NCBI GenBank assembly: GCA_015069695.1
Contig: JADCRZ010000030.1
Location: 1 to 64,000, forward strand
Source of the DNA: Williamsia sp.
Lineage (GTDB): Bacteria; Bacteroidota; Bacteroidia; Chitinophagales; Chitinophagaceae
Reading direction: 5' to 3'
DNA: 64,000 nt
Within the stretch, counting starts at the first letter, position 1. Each line of letters begins with the position of its first letter. Positions 24,362 to 33,302 of the stretch are shown piece by piece. The translations under genes and the position numbers were made by a program. The notes under the pieces were generated by a model. The model was not told the DNA's origin. It ran no database searches and worked only from the letters and a program-made list of their open reading frames with translations.

Positions 24362-24601
24362 TTATTTCTGGTTGTCTCTCCATTCATATACCCAGCTGCT
24401 CTGGATCATTTCCAGGTGGCCTTCATTGCTTTGCTCGCGTGTACCGGCAAAGCCCGGGATCTGGAGCACCCATTCCAGCAGGTCGGTAAAACGGACGCGG
24501 TAAATTTTACCTTCATCAAATGCATCCCCGAAACGATCGTAGAGTTTCAGGGCAATGTCTTCATAGTCGTTCCAATGTATTGGCGGCTCAAACTGGTTCA
24601 T
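24362..24601 (-). CDS. iscX: IscX-family Fe-S assembly accessory protein
   Basis: The 79-residue acidic protein matches IscX: PIHWNDYEDIALKLYDRFGD corresponds to the W-x-D-x2-E-I-x2-x-L-x-D start, followed by VRFTDLLEWVLQIPGF and SNEGHLEMIQSSWVYEW. In E. coli IscX binds iron and the IscS desulfurase and modulates cluster assembly. Here it neighbours a 2Fe-2S ferredoxin gene on the same strand, 33 bp upstream, as in the E. coli isc operon (fdx-iscX), while the rest of isc is absent. Confidence 0.85.
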   Translation of the reverse strand: MNQFEPPIHWNDYEDIALKLYDRFGDAFDEGKIYRVRFTDLLEWVLQIPGFAGTREQSNEGHLEMIQSSWVYEWRDNQK

Positions 24602-24634
24602 GCTGTTAGCTTGTTTGCAGTCAGGTTATAAAAT

Positions 24635-24970
24635 TTACTCACCCAGAAATTGGGTTTGGTCAGGCAGGGTTACTTCAACTTCACCAGCGCCAGGTTGCAG
24701 CACACACTGGCAACCCAGCCGGGAGTTCAGCCGGGGATTTATGGCCCGGTCAATAAAGTCTTCTTCGCGGTCGCTTAGCTCCTCCAGAAAATCTTCTCCC
24801 TTGTTTACGTACAAATGGCAGGTGCTGCAGGCACAAACACCACCGCAGTTGTGGTGCAGTTCTATATCGTGGGTGAGGGCGATTTCAAGGATGCTTTGGT
24901 CAGGTTTTATATCTGTGAGCGTAATGGGTTGTAATCCTTTTTGTTCAAACTTGAAAGTAATGTTATACAT
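24635..24970 (-). CDS. Adrenodoxin-type 2Fe-2S ferredoxin
   Basis: From ATG 24970 the protein has 111 residues and is an electron carrier. The cluster ligands are three Cys in HHNCGGVCACSTCHLYV (C-x5-C-x2-C) and a fourth in RLGCQCVLQ. The segment DFLEELSDREEDFIDRA before the last Cys is the vertebrate-type/adrenodoxin and isc-type Fdx pattern. An upstream in-frame ATG at 25129 adds 53 residues without homology-like features, including an overlap with the Rof gene end, and is rejected. Location next to iscX indicates a role in Fe-S cluster assembly. Confidence 0.9.
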   Translation of the reverse strand: MYNITFKFEQKGLQPITLTDIKPDQSILEIALTHDIELHHNCGGVCACSTCHLYVNKGEDFLEELSDREEDFIDRAINPRLNSRLGCQCVLQPGAGEVEVTLPDQTQFLGE

Positions 24971-25125
24971 ATTGCTTGGAAAAACTGCGAAGTTATTCTG
25001 AATTGGTATATCTCCTTTTAAAAAGATTGCGCTTGCTGTTACAGACTTAAGATGACAAGTGTCGGGTTTGCAGAACTGTTTATTATGGCGCTGCACTGCT
25101 GCAAGCCTTGTGCGGAAAGATTGTC

Positions 25126-25365
25126 TCAACAGAAGGGGGTTGGCTCAATGCCATTGACATGGATGATTTTGTCGAGCCGCATTTCCAGTCCGCTGTCCAT
25201 TTTCAGGTATTCTACTTTCTCTCTTGTGTACAGGTCGACGATCCGGCCCTTTACTTCAACAGGATGCTCATCCAGCAAAAACCGGATTTCGCAAGCGGTG
25301 CCCATTGTGGAAAAGGCTTCCAGCTGGTCGTAAAAGTCGCACGGAACGGGTTTGTATTCTTCCAT
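25126..25365 (-). CDS. Rho-binding antiterminator (Rof/YaeO-like)
   Basis: Rof binds transcription terminator Rho and inhibits its RNA binding. From ATG 25365 the 79-residue protein reads YKPVPCDFYDQLEAFSTMG at the start, matching the Y-x-P-I-x-C-D-x-Y-D-x-L-E pattern of E. coli Rof, then alternating strands with VEVKGRIVDLYTREKVEYL and EMRLDKIIHVNG, matching the family's K-N-V-E-Y-L and R-L-D-K-I. This is an Sm-like barrel fold in known structures. The match is by eye from remembered family sequence. It is divergent from ppx, and its regulation is unknown. Confidence 0.7.
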   Translation of the reverse strand: MEEYKPVPCDFYDQLEAFSTMGTACEIRFLLDEHPVEVKGRIVDLYTREKVEYLKMDSGLEMRLDKIIHVNGIEPTPFC

Positions 25366-25439
25366 ATAGTAAGAAACGAAATTAGCGCATGCAAGCAATT
25401 ATTGTTTATTTTACCGCAAAATAGATAAAAACTACCTCC

Positions 25440-26336
25440 TTGATACTTGCAGCAATCGACATCGGAAGCAATGCGGCCAGATTACTGATAACAGAAGTAG
25501 AAAGAGGACTGAACGGCAGTCCTGAGTTTATCAAGCTCAACCTGGTGCGCGTTCCGCTCCGCCTGGGTTTTGATGTATTTGAATCTAAAAGGATTTCCGC
25601 CCAGAAGGAAAAAATGATCATCAACACCCTCTACTCCTATAAATACCTGCTGGAGGCTTACCGGGTAGAACATTACCGCGCCTGCGCAACGTCTGCCATG
25701 CGCGATGCAGAGAATGCAGCACAGATCCTGGATCACATCCGCGAACAAACCGGCATCAACGTAGAAATAATAACCGGCGATGAAGAAGCTTCTATCATCT
25801 ACGAAAATCATGTTGCAGAAAACCTCGACCGGGAAAGGGCTTATCTCTACATCGATGTAGGCGGCGGCAGCACCGAACTCACCTTGTTCAACAACAACAC
25901 CCTCATATTTAAAGAATCTTTCGACATCGGCACCATCCGGCTTCTTAAGAACCAGGTTACAGATGAAAAATGGCTGGAAGTAAAAGAGTTTTTGAAAGAA
26001 AAGACCAAGGCCTACAAGAACCTGGCAGCCATCGGTACGGGCGGCAATATCAACAAGGTATTTTCCATGTCGAAGAAGAAAGACGGCAAACCCCTGTCTA
26101 TCGAGCTGCTCAAAGACTACCACAAAGAAATGGGCAGCTTTTCTGTATACCAGCGCATGCGGGTATACAACATGCGCGAAGACCGGGCAGATGTAATTGT
26201 ACCGGCCTTGCAGATCTTTATCAATGTTATGCGCTGGGCCGATGCAAATGAAATCTGGGTGCCTAAAATCGGACTTGCTGACGGCCTCATCAAACACCTG
26301 TATAAACAGGTTCGCTTGCGCGGCATGGAAGTTTAA
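25440..26336 (+). CDS. Ppx/GppA-family phosphatase
   Basis: These enzymes hydrolyse inorganic polyphosphate or the pentaphosphate alarmone pppGpp. The 298-residue protein is the catalytic actin-like fold alone, without the C-terminal HD domain of long Ppx. Motifs: AAIDIGSNAARLLI (phosphate 1), ACATSAMRDAENA, ITGDEEA, YLYIDVGGGSTELTLF (phosphate 2), AAIGTGGNINKV (adenosine-type loop). An in-frame TAG at 25422-25424 blocks extension and no ATG is available near the start, so the TTG at 25440 is used. It is 38 bp from panB on the same strand. Confidence 0.9.
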   Translation: MILAAIDIGSNAARLLITEVERGLNGSPEFIKLNLVRVPLRLGFDVFESKRISAQKEKMIINTLYSYKYLLEAYRVEHYRACATSAMRDAENAAQILDHIREQTGINVEIITGDEEASIIYENHVAENLDRERAYLYIDVGGGSTELTLFNNNTLIFKESFDIGTIRLLKNQVTDEKWLEVKEFLKEKTKAYKNLAAIGTGGNINKVFSMSKKKDGKPLSIELLKDYHKEMGSFSVYQRMRVYNMREDRADVIVPALQIFINVMRWADANEIWVPKIGLADGLIKHLYKQVRLRGMEV

Positions 26337-26374
26337 GCAAGTGAAGAAAATTACCCACACCTAAAACAGCTGCA

Positions 26375-27190
26375 ATGTCTGTACAAAAAGAAATTAAAAA
26401 GGTAACCACCAATACCTTGCTCCGGATGAAGGCAAAGGGAGAAAAAATTGCCATGATTACGGCATATGATTACTCCTTTGCAAAAATATTTGAAGAAGCC
26501 GGCATCGATGTCATCCTGGTAGGCGATTCGGCCAGCAATGTGATGGCGGGTCATGAAACCACCTTGCCCATCACCCTCGACCAGATGATCTATCATGCTT
26601 CTTCCGTGATCAGGGGGGTGGAAAGAAGTCTTGTAGTTGTTGACCTGCCCTTTGGATCGTACCAGGGCAATTCAAAGGAAGCGCTGCATTCTACCATCCG
26701 CATCATGAAAGAAACAGGCGCCCATTCTATCAAGCTTGAAGGCGGGGAAGAAGTGCTGGAATCCATCAAACGCATTATCTCTGCAGGCGTACCGGTGATG
26801 GGACACCTGGGATTGACGCCTCAGTCTATCTACAAGTTCGGCACCTATACAGTAAGGGCCAAAGAAGAAGCAGAAGCAGAGAAGCTGAAGCAGGATGCCC
26901 GGCTGCTGCAGGAAGCCGGCTGCTTTGCGATCGTGCTCGAAAAGATACCGGCCCAGCTGGCCAGGGAAGTATCCGAAAGCCTGAGCATTCCCACTATCGG
27001 CATCGGTGCCGGCAGGTTCTGCGACGGACAGGTACTGGTGATGCACGACATGCTGGGCATCAACACCGAATTCAAACCCCGGTTCCTTCGCCAGTACCTC
27101 AACCTCAACGAACAGGTAAACCAGGCTGTAAAGCAATACATTACAGATGTTAAATCAGCCGACTTCCCCAGCGAGCATGAACAATACTGA
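26375..27190 (+). CDS. panB: 3-methyl-2-oxobutanoate hydroxymethyltransferase
   Basis: PanB transfers a hydroxymethyl group from methylene-tetrahydrofolate to ketoisovalerate, the first step of pantothenate and CoA synthesis. The 271-residue protein has [18 protein letters not shown], the Mg-binding Asp in [46 protein letters not shown] and the C-terminal [21 protein letters not shown], all family signatures with complete active-site residues. It follows ppx by 38 bp and may be cotranscribed with it. panC is not in the window. Confidence 0.96.
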   Translation: MSVQKEIKKVTTNTLLRMKAKGEKIAMITAYDYSFAKIFEEAGIDVILVGDSASNVMAGHETTLPITLDQMIYHASSVIRGVERSLVVVDLPFGSYQGNSKEALHSTIRIMKETGAHSIKLEGGEEVLESIKRIISAGVPVMGHLGLTPQSIYKFGTYTVRAKEEAEAEKLKQDARLLQEAGCFAIVLEKIPAQLAREVSESLSIPTIGIGAGRFCDGQVLVMHDMLGINTEFKPRFLRQYLNLNEQVNQAVKQYITDVKSADFPSEHEQY

Positions 27191-27342
27191 TCATTTGTTG
27201 TAAAGGGATTTCTTAAAAACTGTGTAGTCTGCCCAGGCGGATCGTCCTTGCTTGCCAGGTTGTTTTAACAATAAATACTTGTTAATCGCTTTTAGGATTG
27301 GGAGTTTCTGGATAATTTTAAACCTTTTTAAAGAAAGAACGC

Positions 27343-29034
27343 ATGAAGAAAATTTTGTTGCCTATGTTGGTTTCGGCCGCCCTTGCCACGGTTACTTCAC
27401 CGGTTGCTGCCCAGGGCACATCGGTAAAGGAACTGCCAAAAGGCTGGCACCTGCTCGACAAAGAAACCGACGGATATTATGGCCTCAGCCTCAAAAAGGC
27501 CTATGATTTTGTAAAAGGCAAAAAAACAAAGACAGTCATCGTAGCGGTGATTGACTCAGGTATTGATACCCTGCACGAAGACCTGAAAGATATGTTGTGG
27601 ACCAACCCACGCGAAATACCCGGCAACGGCATTGATGACGACGGGAACGGGTATATCGATGATGTGCATGGCTGGAACTTTCTGGGCGGAAAAGACGGCC
27701 GCAACGTGAAAGAAGATTCATATGAAGGTGCCCGGATGTACCACCAGCTGAAAAAAATCTATGGCAGTAAAACCATCGATTCCACCACCTTATCACCCGA
27801 GCAGAAAGACGAATACCAGACCTGGCTGAAAGTACGGGCTGCTGTGGAAGGAGATGCCACCAGCAACGGAATGGATGTACTGATGATGCAGCGGGCCCTG
27901 GAAATTTCTTTTGAAGGCGACAGCATCCTGCGCCAGGGCATCGGCAAAGAAACATACACCGGCAAAGACCTCGATAAATACAACGCTGTCAGCCCTATAC
28001 AGCAGCGCGCCAAAGCCATCCTGCTCGACATGTTCAAATCCAATAACATCATGGAAATGTCGAACAAGGAATTCTTAAGCGAGCTGAAAGAACAGGTAGA
28101 AGGTGAAGTGAGGAAAAAAGAATCTGCAAATACACCGCCCAAAGACTACCGCGGAGAGATCGTAAAAGACAACGAAGAAGACATCAACGACCGTTCCTAT
28201 GGCAACAATGACATCATGGCCGGAACACCCCTTCATGGTACGCACGTAAGCGGCATTATTGCTGCCAAGCGCAACAACGGAAAAGGGATTGACGGCATTG
28301 CGGATGATGTAAAGATCATGGCGATCCGCGCTGTTCCGGACGGTGATGAACACGATAAAGATATTGCACTGGCCATCCGCTATGCAGTTGACAACGGCGC
28401 CAAAGTAATCAACATGAGCTTTGGAAAAAGCTTTTCTCCCCACAAAGACTGGATAGACGACGCGGTGCAATATGCTGACTCAAAAGGCGTGTTGCTGGTG
28501 CATGCAGCCGGCAACGATGCAAAAGATGTTGACAGCACAGATAATTTTCCGAATCCCACTTTTAAAAAATTACCAGGGAAAGCGACCAACTGGATTACTG
28601 TAGGTGCCAGCAGCGATCCGCTTGCAGAACCGGGTTTTAAAAGTTATACCGCTTCTTTTTCCAACTACGGAAAAAAAGAAGTCAACGTGTTTGCTCCCGG
28701 TACCAGAATTTATTCTTCTCTTCCTGGTGGAAATGTATATGGCATTGAACAGGGTACCAGCATGGCCTCTCCTGTTGTGGCTGGTGTAGCTGCGTTTATC
28801 CTGAGCTATTATCCGAACTTAAGTCCGAAACAAGTAAAATGGGTTATTGAAAAATCATCGGTGGTGCCGCCCGCCAAGGTAAAAGTACCTGGCAGCGACA
28901 AACTGGTGTTGCTTTCAGACATCTCTACTTCGGGTGGACTTATCAACGCATACCAGGCCATCAAGCTGGCTTCTACGCTTAAACCTGAAGGCCAGAACCT
29001 GCCTACCTCTACGCTGAAGAACCGGATGAATTAA
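27343..29034 (+). CDS. Secreted subtilisin-like (S8) serine protease with large insert
   Basis: A signal peptide (residues 1-24, ending PVAAQG) exports this 563-residue protease. The catalytic triad is visible: Asp in VIDSGIDTLHED near 71, His in LHGTHVSGIIAA near 298, Ser in GTSMASPVVAGV near 473, and oxyanion Asn in HAAGNDA near 391. Between Asp and His lie about 225 residues, roughly 180 more than in subtilisin, including a helical charged region (NIMEMSNKEFLSELKEQVEG). Such insert-bearing S8 enzymes are common in Bacteroidota. No I9 propeptide is obvious. A strong terminator follows at 29054-29095. Confidence 0.92.
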   Translation: MKKILLPMLVSAALATVTSPVAAQGTSVKELPKGWHLLDKETDGYYGLSLKKAYDFVKGKKTKTVIVAVIDSGIDTLHEDLKDMLWTNPREIPGNGIDDDGNGYIDDVHGWNFLGGKDGRNVKEDSYEGARMYHQLKKIYGSKTIDSTTLSPEQKDEYQTWLKVRAAVEGDATSNGMDVLMMQRALEISFEGDSILRQGIGKETYTGKDLDKYNAVSPIQQRAKAILLDMFKSNNIMEMSNKEFLSELKEQVEGEVRKKESANTPPKDYRGEIVKDNEEDINDRSYGNNDIMAGTPLHGTHVSGIIAAKRNNGKGIDGIADDVKIMAIRAVPDGDEHDKDIALAIRYAVDNGAKVINMSFGKSFSPHKDWIDDAVQYADSKGVLLVHAAGNDAKDVDSTDNFPNPTFKKLPGKATNWITVGASSDPLAEPGFKSYTASFSNYGKKEVNVFAPGTRIYSSLPGGNVYGIEQGTSMASPVVAGVAAFILSYYPNLSPKQVKWVIEKSSVVPPAKVKVPGSDKLVLLSDISTSGGLINAYQAIKLASTLKPEGQNLPTSTLKNRMN

Positions 29035-29053
29035 CCGGTTTTCAGACTGAGAG

Positions 29054-29095
29054 CCAAAAAGGTTGTATTGCAGAATACAGCCTTTTTGGTTTTAT
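29054..29095 (+). terminator. Intrinsic terminator of the S8 protease gene
   Basis: CCAAAAAGGTTGTATT (29054-29069) pairs with AATACAGCCTTTTTGG (29074-29089), 16 bp with one G-U, around loop GCAG, followed by TTTTA. It is 20 bp after the protease stop codon. Confidence 0.8.
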
Positions 29096-29152
29096 ACTAA
29101 TTTGAATGATAGATACCCTTCCTATCTTTATACTTCGCTTTATACCGATTAC

Positions 29153-29680
29153 ATGACAGACAAATCAAAAGCAGAAACCGTTTTAGTGGTTCCTTCCTAT
29201 GCGCAGGGTTATGTTGACCTTGTACGGGGAGACAAGCTGCCGGATGCGCTGAAAAAAACGACCAAAGCATTCCGCAAGCTCTTGAAGCAGATGCCGGCCA
29301 AGAAGATTGACTATGCTTATGCCCCGGGCAAATGGACGATCAGGCAATTGCTGCAACACATCATTGATGCAGAAAGGGTGTTTGCCTTTCGCGCTTTGTG
29401 GTTTGCCCGCAAAGATGGGCAGCCGCTTCCCGGCTTTGATGAAAACAGCTGGGCGCGTACAGCAAATCCTTCTGTCCGCGATTGGGAAGACATGGTACAG
29501 GAGTACAAACTGGTGCGGAAAGCGACCGAGCTTCTTTTTAAGTCATTTGGCCCGGAAGAGTTAAAAGCGATTGGCACGTCGAACAATGCAGAAACCAGTG
29601 TAGCAGCATGGGGATATATCTGTGCAGGACATGTAGCGCATCATATAAATATTATCCGGCAGCGTTACCTCGCAGGATGA
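29153..29680 (+). CDS. DinB-family putative metalloenzyme
   Basis: From ATG 29153 the protein has 175 residues of the DinB/YfiT four-helix-bundle family. Metal ligands expected in the family are His in RQLLQHIIDAERVFAFR and two His in GHVAHHINIIRQRYL near the C-terminus; all three are present. KIDYAYAPGKWTIRQLLQHI is the standard helix-2 entry of the family. Relatives include thiol S-transferases and damage-induced proteins; the substrate here is unknown. An upstream extension to 29063 overlaps the terminator and is rejected. The gene is convergent with the CCG-domain gene 2 bp away. Confidence 0.88.
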   Translation: MTDKSKAETVLVVPSYAQGYVDLVRGDKLPDALKKTTKAFRKLLKQMPAKKIDYAYAPGKWTIRQLLQHIIDAERVFAFRALWFARKDGQPLPGFDENSWARTANPSVRDWEDMVQEYKLVRKATELLFKSFGPEELKAIGTSNNAETSVAAWGYICAGHVAHHINIIRQRYLAG

Positions 29681-29681
29681 G

Positions 29682-30467
29682 CTAGGAACCAGCCATTCCG
29701 GCTGCTATCAGTTCTGCTATGTCAAGAACTTTTACTTCTCCTTCCCGCTCTTTTGCTTTTACTCCATCTGTAAGCATGGTGTTGCAAAACGGGCAGGCTG
29801 CTGCAATGATCGCAGCACCCGTAGCCATGGCCTCATTGCTTCTTTCCAGGTTGATGCGGGTATCACCCTTTTCTTCTTCCTTGAACATCTGTGAACCGCC
29901 TGCACCGCAGCAGAATCCGTTCACGCGGCAGCGCTTCATTTCCACCAGTTCTGCATCCAGGGATTCCAATACCTTGCGGGGAGCTTCGTAAATGTTATTG
30001 GCTCTTCCTAGATAACAACTGTCGTGATAGGTGATCTTTTTTCCTTTAAAGCTACCCGCTCCCGCCAATTTGATCTTTCCTTCATCAATCAGCTGTTGCA
30101 GGAAGGTAGCGTGATGAATCACTTCATATTGTCCGCCCAGCTGGGGGTACTCGTTTTTGAATGTGTTGAAACAATGCGGACAGGTCGTCACAATTTTTTT
30201 GATCGCGTAGTTGTTCAGGAGCTGGATGTTCTGGTAAGCCATCATCTGAAACATAAACTCATTGCCGGCCCTGCGCACAGGGTCACCGGTGCACATTTCT
30301 TCTTTTCCCAAGACGGCATAACTGATCTGGAGCCGGTTCAGGATAGAAGCAAAGGCCCGGGTGATCTTTTGTGCCCGCTGGTCGAAGCTGCCCGCACATC
30401 CTACCCAGAACAAGATCTCTGGTTGCTCACCCGCTGCAAAGAGCTCTGCCATAACTGGTACCTGCAT
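29682..30467 (-). CDS. CCG-domain Fe-S oxidoreductase subunit
   Basis: This 261-residue protein has two CCG domains like those in HdrB, GlpC, LutA and SdhE: a first with FWVGCAGSFD, TCPHCFNTF, and a second with HDSCYLGRANN, NGFCCGAGGSQMF (the C-C-G signature) and ACPFCNTML. In HdrB such domains bind non-cubane 4Fe-4S clusters. In Bacteroidota it usually follows a gene with 4Fe-4S dicluster and membrane parts; here no such partner lies directly upstream, where a terminator and an outer-membrane barrel gene are found. It therefore probably joins an electron-transfer complex encoded elsewhere. Confidence 0.88.
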   Translation of the reverse strand: MQVPVMAELFAAGEQPEILFWVGCAGSFDQRAQKITRAFASILNRLQISYAVLGKEEMCTGDPVRRAGNEFMFQMMAYQNIQLLNNYAIKKIVTTCPHCFNTFKNEYPQLGGQYEVIHHATFLQQLIDEGKIKLAGAGSFKGKKITYHDSCYLGRANNIYEAPRKVLESLDAELVEMKRCRVNGFCCGAGGSQMFKEEEKGDTRINLERSNEAMATGAAIIAAACPFCNTMLTDGVKAKEREGEVKVLDIAELIAAGMAGS

Positions 30468-30529
30468 GCAAACAATTTTCCGTAAATCTAATCATCTTTG
30501 GGCTTAGTCAGGCGCATTCCAACAATCTC

Positions 30530-30574
30530 TTAAAAGCACAAAGCGCTCCCGGAAGGAACGCTTTGTGCTTTTAA
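30530..30574 (-). terminator. Terminator downstream of the outer-membrane barrel gene
   Basis: TTAAAAGCACAAAGCG (30530-30545) and CGCTTTGTGCTTTTAA (30559-30574) are perfect 16-bp inverted repeats with a 13-nt loop. The hairpin follows the stop of the minus-strand barrel gene (30606) by about 30 bp. The symmetric A/T ends could allow action on both strands. Confidence 0.75.
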
Positions 30575-30605
30575 GAAGGGCCTTAAAACCCGGTTGGTGC
30601 ATTTA

Positions 30606-33302
30606 CTATTGCGGACCAGGATTCTGAACGTCCTGCATATCTTGTTCGCTCCGGTTGTTTTTGCGTTTAAAGAGAGATACATCCATTTTTCCGAAACGGT
30701 AGTTGAAGTTCAGCCTGAACACGCGCTGATCTCTTACCCTTTCATAGTTCTGGGTGAACGTGGTTGACTCAGAATAGTAGCTGTATTTGCGCGTTTTCAA
30801 AATGTCATTTACGCTCAGCGAGATAGAAGCTTTGTTTTTGAACAGGTCTTTGCGGATAGCCAGATCAAATCCATAGTTGGGGTTGATATACCCTTGCGCA
30901 GTTGGTTGGGCACCTCCGCCAAAACCACCACCGCCTCCGCCACCGAATCCGCCTCCGCCACCACGGCCACCACCACCGCCTCCGCTGCTGTTCTGCGGTA
31001 AAACAGACCGGCTCTGGTAATCGCCGGAAAGCTGGATACTAATGCTGGCAGGCAGCTTGAAGGTATTGTTCCATTTGATGAAATAACTTACGCGCTCCTG
31101 GGAGCTGACAGATTTCTCTGTTGAGTTGAGCGTCTGGATGCCGTTGATCTTTGAGTTGTACAGGTTGAAGTTGGTCGTCATATCCCACCACTTCATCAGG
31201 GGGTCACGAACGGTCAGCTCAAGTCCATACGATCTGCTGCTGTTGGCATTGCGGTAGGTCAGGTAATATACGCTGTCCGTATAATCAATGTAACGGGTGA
31301 TCAGGTTGTTGCTGGCTTTGTAATAAGCAGTGGTCAACAGGCTATGACCTTTTGCAAAGGTTTTCTGGTAAGACAACTCAAAGGAATTGGTAAACTCCGG
31401 TTTCAATCCGGGATTGCCTTTTGCCAGGTTCTGCGGATCGGTTGGGTCGATGGCCGGGTTCAACTGGAAGAAGTTAGGCCGGTTGATCCGCCGGGAATAG
31501 TTGATCTGCAGGTCTTGTGTTTCACTCAGCTGCTTTGTAATAAACACGCTGGGAAACAAGCTGATCGGATACTTGGTCTTGAACGTAGTATCCTTTGTTT
31601 GGAAGAGCGTTCCGGTGTAATTAGAACTTTCAGCGCGAAGACCGGCTTGGTAGCTCCAGGTATCCAGCTTGTTGGCAAAGGTCAGGTAACCGGCATATAC
31701 CCGGTCTGTGAACTTATAGTTGCTGCTGAATGAACTGCTCTTTACATAAGCTTGCGTGGTATAGTTGTAAAAATAGTTGTCGTTCAGGTTGGTGTTATCC
31801 CGAACAGCCATGCGCACCCCTGTTTCAAACTTCATGTTCTCCGTGATAGGGTTGGCGAAATCGACCTGGGTTGTATAAAACTTGCTTGAACCATCTCCCA
31901 CTGTTTTTCTCAGAACAGGCAAAACAGTTGTCCCGTTGTATTTGGTGAGGGTGGTTGTATACAGACCGTTGTTGTCGCTGTTGTTGCTGTTGTAGTTGAA
32001 ATCTGCCGTGATTTCTTTGCCTGCCTGCGCAAAATTGTGCTTGTAGCTGAGCAGGGCACCGGTATTCCTGAACTGGCTTTTTGTATCTGTGATCTGGTTG
32101 GCCCTTGTATCCAGCACACCTGATCTGACAGAATCAAATTTCAGGTCATCGTGGTTCTTAAAGCTGCCGCGGACAAAGTTACCGGATACCGACAGGGTGT
32201 TCCGGTTGTCGATCAGGTAGTCCAGTCCGGCCCGGCTAAAGGCAAATGTGCCGTTGTTGCGGCCGTCGCTGAGCTGGTTTACATCAACCGGCGTCAGCAG
32301 GTTGTGCCTGAAGGTATTGGTAGTGGAAAGAGACTTGCGCTGGTTTGCGTTGGCGCTTACAAAAACATTTACTTTTCCCTGCCGCACGTTGAGGTCGCCC
32401 CCGCCGTTGAATTTTGCCCGGGAGTCGACACCTGCGCGAATGCTTCCGTTGAAGCCGGCTTTTCTGTTTTTCTTTAGAACGATGTTGAGGATACCTGCGT
32501 TCCCCCCGGATGCATCGTATTTGGCGGAAGGATTGGTAATGATCTCCACACTTTCAATCGCATCTGCCGGGATCTGGTCCAGGGAAAGGGTGGAAGGCCG
32601 GCCGTCCACAAATATCTGGGGGGCCGCATTGCGGAGGGTTACATTTCCATCCACGTCTACGTTTACCGAGGGAATGCTTTTCATGATCTCCTGGGCCGTT
32701 TGTCCGGCACTCACGAGGTTTTTCTCCACATTGAATATTTTTCTGTCCACACCCATCTGGATCAGGGGTTTGGAAGCAGTGACCGTAACATCCTGCAGCA
32801 CCTGTGCATCCGCTTCTAATTTGATATTGCCCAGGTCTTTGTCTACAGCGGCCATCATAGCATCCATATTCCCGTTCTGGCCGCCTGCACCTTGTCCGCC
32901 TGCTCCGCCTTGCCCGCCACCCGGTGGCCGGAGAGAGAACGAAACTTTTTGTTCATAGGGCTGATAACCAATCGCAGTGATCTTCAGGGTGAAATTGCCC
33001 ATCACCGGCAGGTTTTCCAGGCTAAATTCACCATTGGCACGGGTCAGCATACCAGATACAACCACTTCCTTGCTTCCTTTTGTAGCAGTGTCGAACTGGG
33101 CTCTTACAAGCTGCACGGAGGCAGCATCAACGCCTTTGGAAGTTTTTTTATCTACGATCCTTCCGTAAAAATGCCCCAAGTTCATGCCTTGTCCTCCTCC
33201 CCTATTCCCACCTGGTCTTCCCTGTCCTCCGCCCCCAGGGTACTGCGCGTTAGAAGAAAAAAACAACACACTTGCTGCGAGTGCCATTAAAATTTGTCTC
33301 AT
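30606..33302 (-). CDS. TonB-dependent receptor-like outer-membrane beta-barrel protein
   Basis: The 898-residue protein carries a signal peptide (1-19), a Gly-rich linker (20-45), a carboxypeptidase-regulatory-like domain (about 46-130: GRIVDKKTSKGVDAASVQLV), a second Gly-rich linker, a plug domain (about 170-270: VDRKIFNVEKNLVSAGQTAQ, IFVDGRPSTLS, IESVEIITNPSAKYDASG), and a long barrel of the OMP_b-brl_3 type ending FRLNFNYRFGKMDVS. This architecture fits outer-membrane uptake or protein-export-linked receptors of Bacteroidota that lack a SusD partner. Near residues 795-825 a barrel loop is almost pure glycine, a notable low-complexity tract. No SusD or substrate gene is adjacent. The gene-free 33303-33570 upstream shows nothing else I can name. 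Confidence 0.9.
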   Translation of the reverse strand: MRQILMALAASVLFFSSNAQYPGGGGQGRPGGNRGGGQGMNLGHFYGRIVDKKTSKGVDAASVQLVRAQFDTATKGSKEVVVSGMLTRANGEFSLENLPVMGNFTLKITAIGYQPYEQKVSFSLRPPGGGQGGAGGQGAGGQNGNMDAMMAAVDKDLGNIKLEADAQVLQDVTVTASKPLIQMGVDRKIFNVEKNLVSAGQTAQEIMKSIPSVNVDVDGNVTLRNAAPQIFVDGRPSTLSLDQIPADAIESVEIITNPSAKYDASGGNAGILNIVLKKNRKAGFNGSIRAGVDSRAKFNGGGDLNVRQGKVNVFVSANANQRKSLSTTNTFRHNLLTPVDVNQLSDGRNNGTFAFSRAGLDYLIDNRNTLSVSGNFVRGSFKNHDDLKFDSVRSGVLDTRANQITDTKSQFRNTGALLSYKHNFAQAGKEITADFNYNSNNSDNNGLYTTTLTKYNGTTVLPVLRKTVGDGSSKFYTTQVDFANPITENMKFETGVRMAVRDNTNLNDNYFYNYTTQAYVKSSSFSSNYKFTDRVYAGYLTFANKLDTWSYQAGLRAESSNYTGTLFQTKDTTFKTKYPISLFPSVFITKQLSETQDLQINYSRRINRPNFFQLNPAIDPTDPQNLAKGNPGLKPEFTNSFELSYQKTFAKGHSLLTTAYYKASNNLITRYIDYTDSVYYLTYRNANSSRSYGLELTVRDPLMKWWDMTTNFNLYNSKINGIQTLNSTEKSVSSQERVSYFIKWNNTFKLPASISIQLSGDYQSRSVLPQNSSGGGGGGRGGGGGFGGGGGGGFGGGAQPTAQGYINPNYGFDLAIRKDLFKNKASISLSVNDILKTRKYSYYSESTTFTQNYERVRDQRVFRLNFNYRFGKMDVSLFKRKNNRSEQDMQDVQNPGPQ

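Noticed and set aside
32248-32958. Long plus-strand frame opposite the outer-membrane barrel gene
   Set aside because: It is a shadow of the barrel gene's codon pattern, with Cys/Ser/Pro/Thr-rich composition and no family features.
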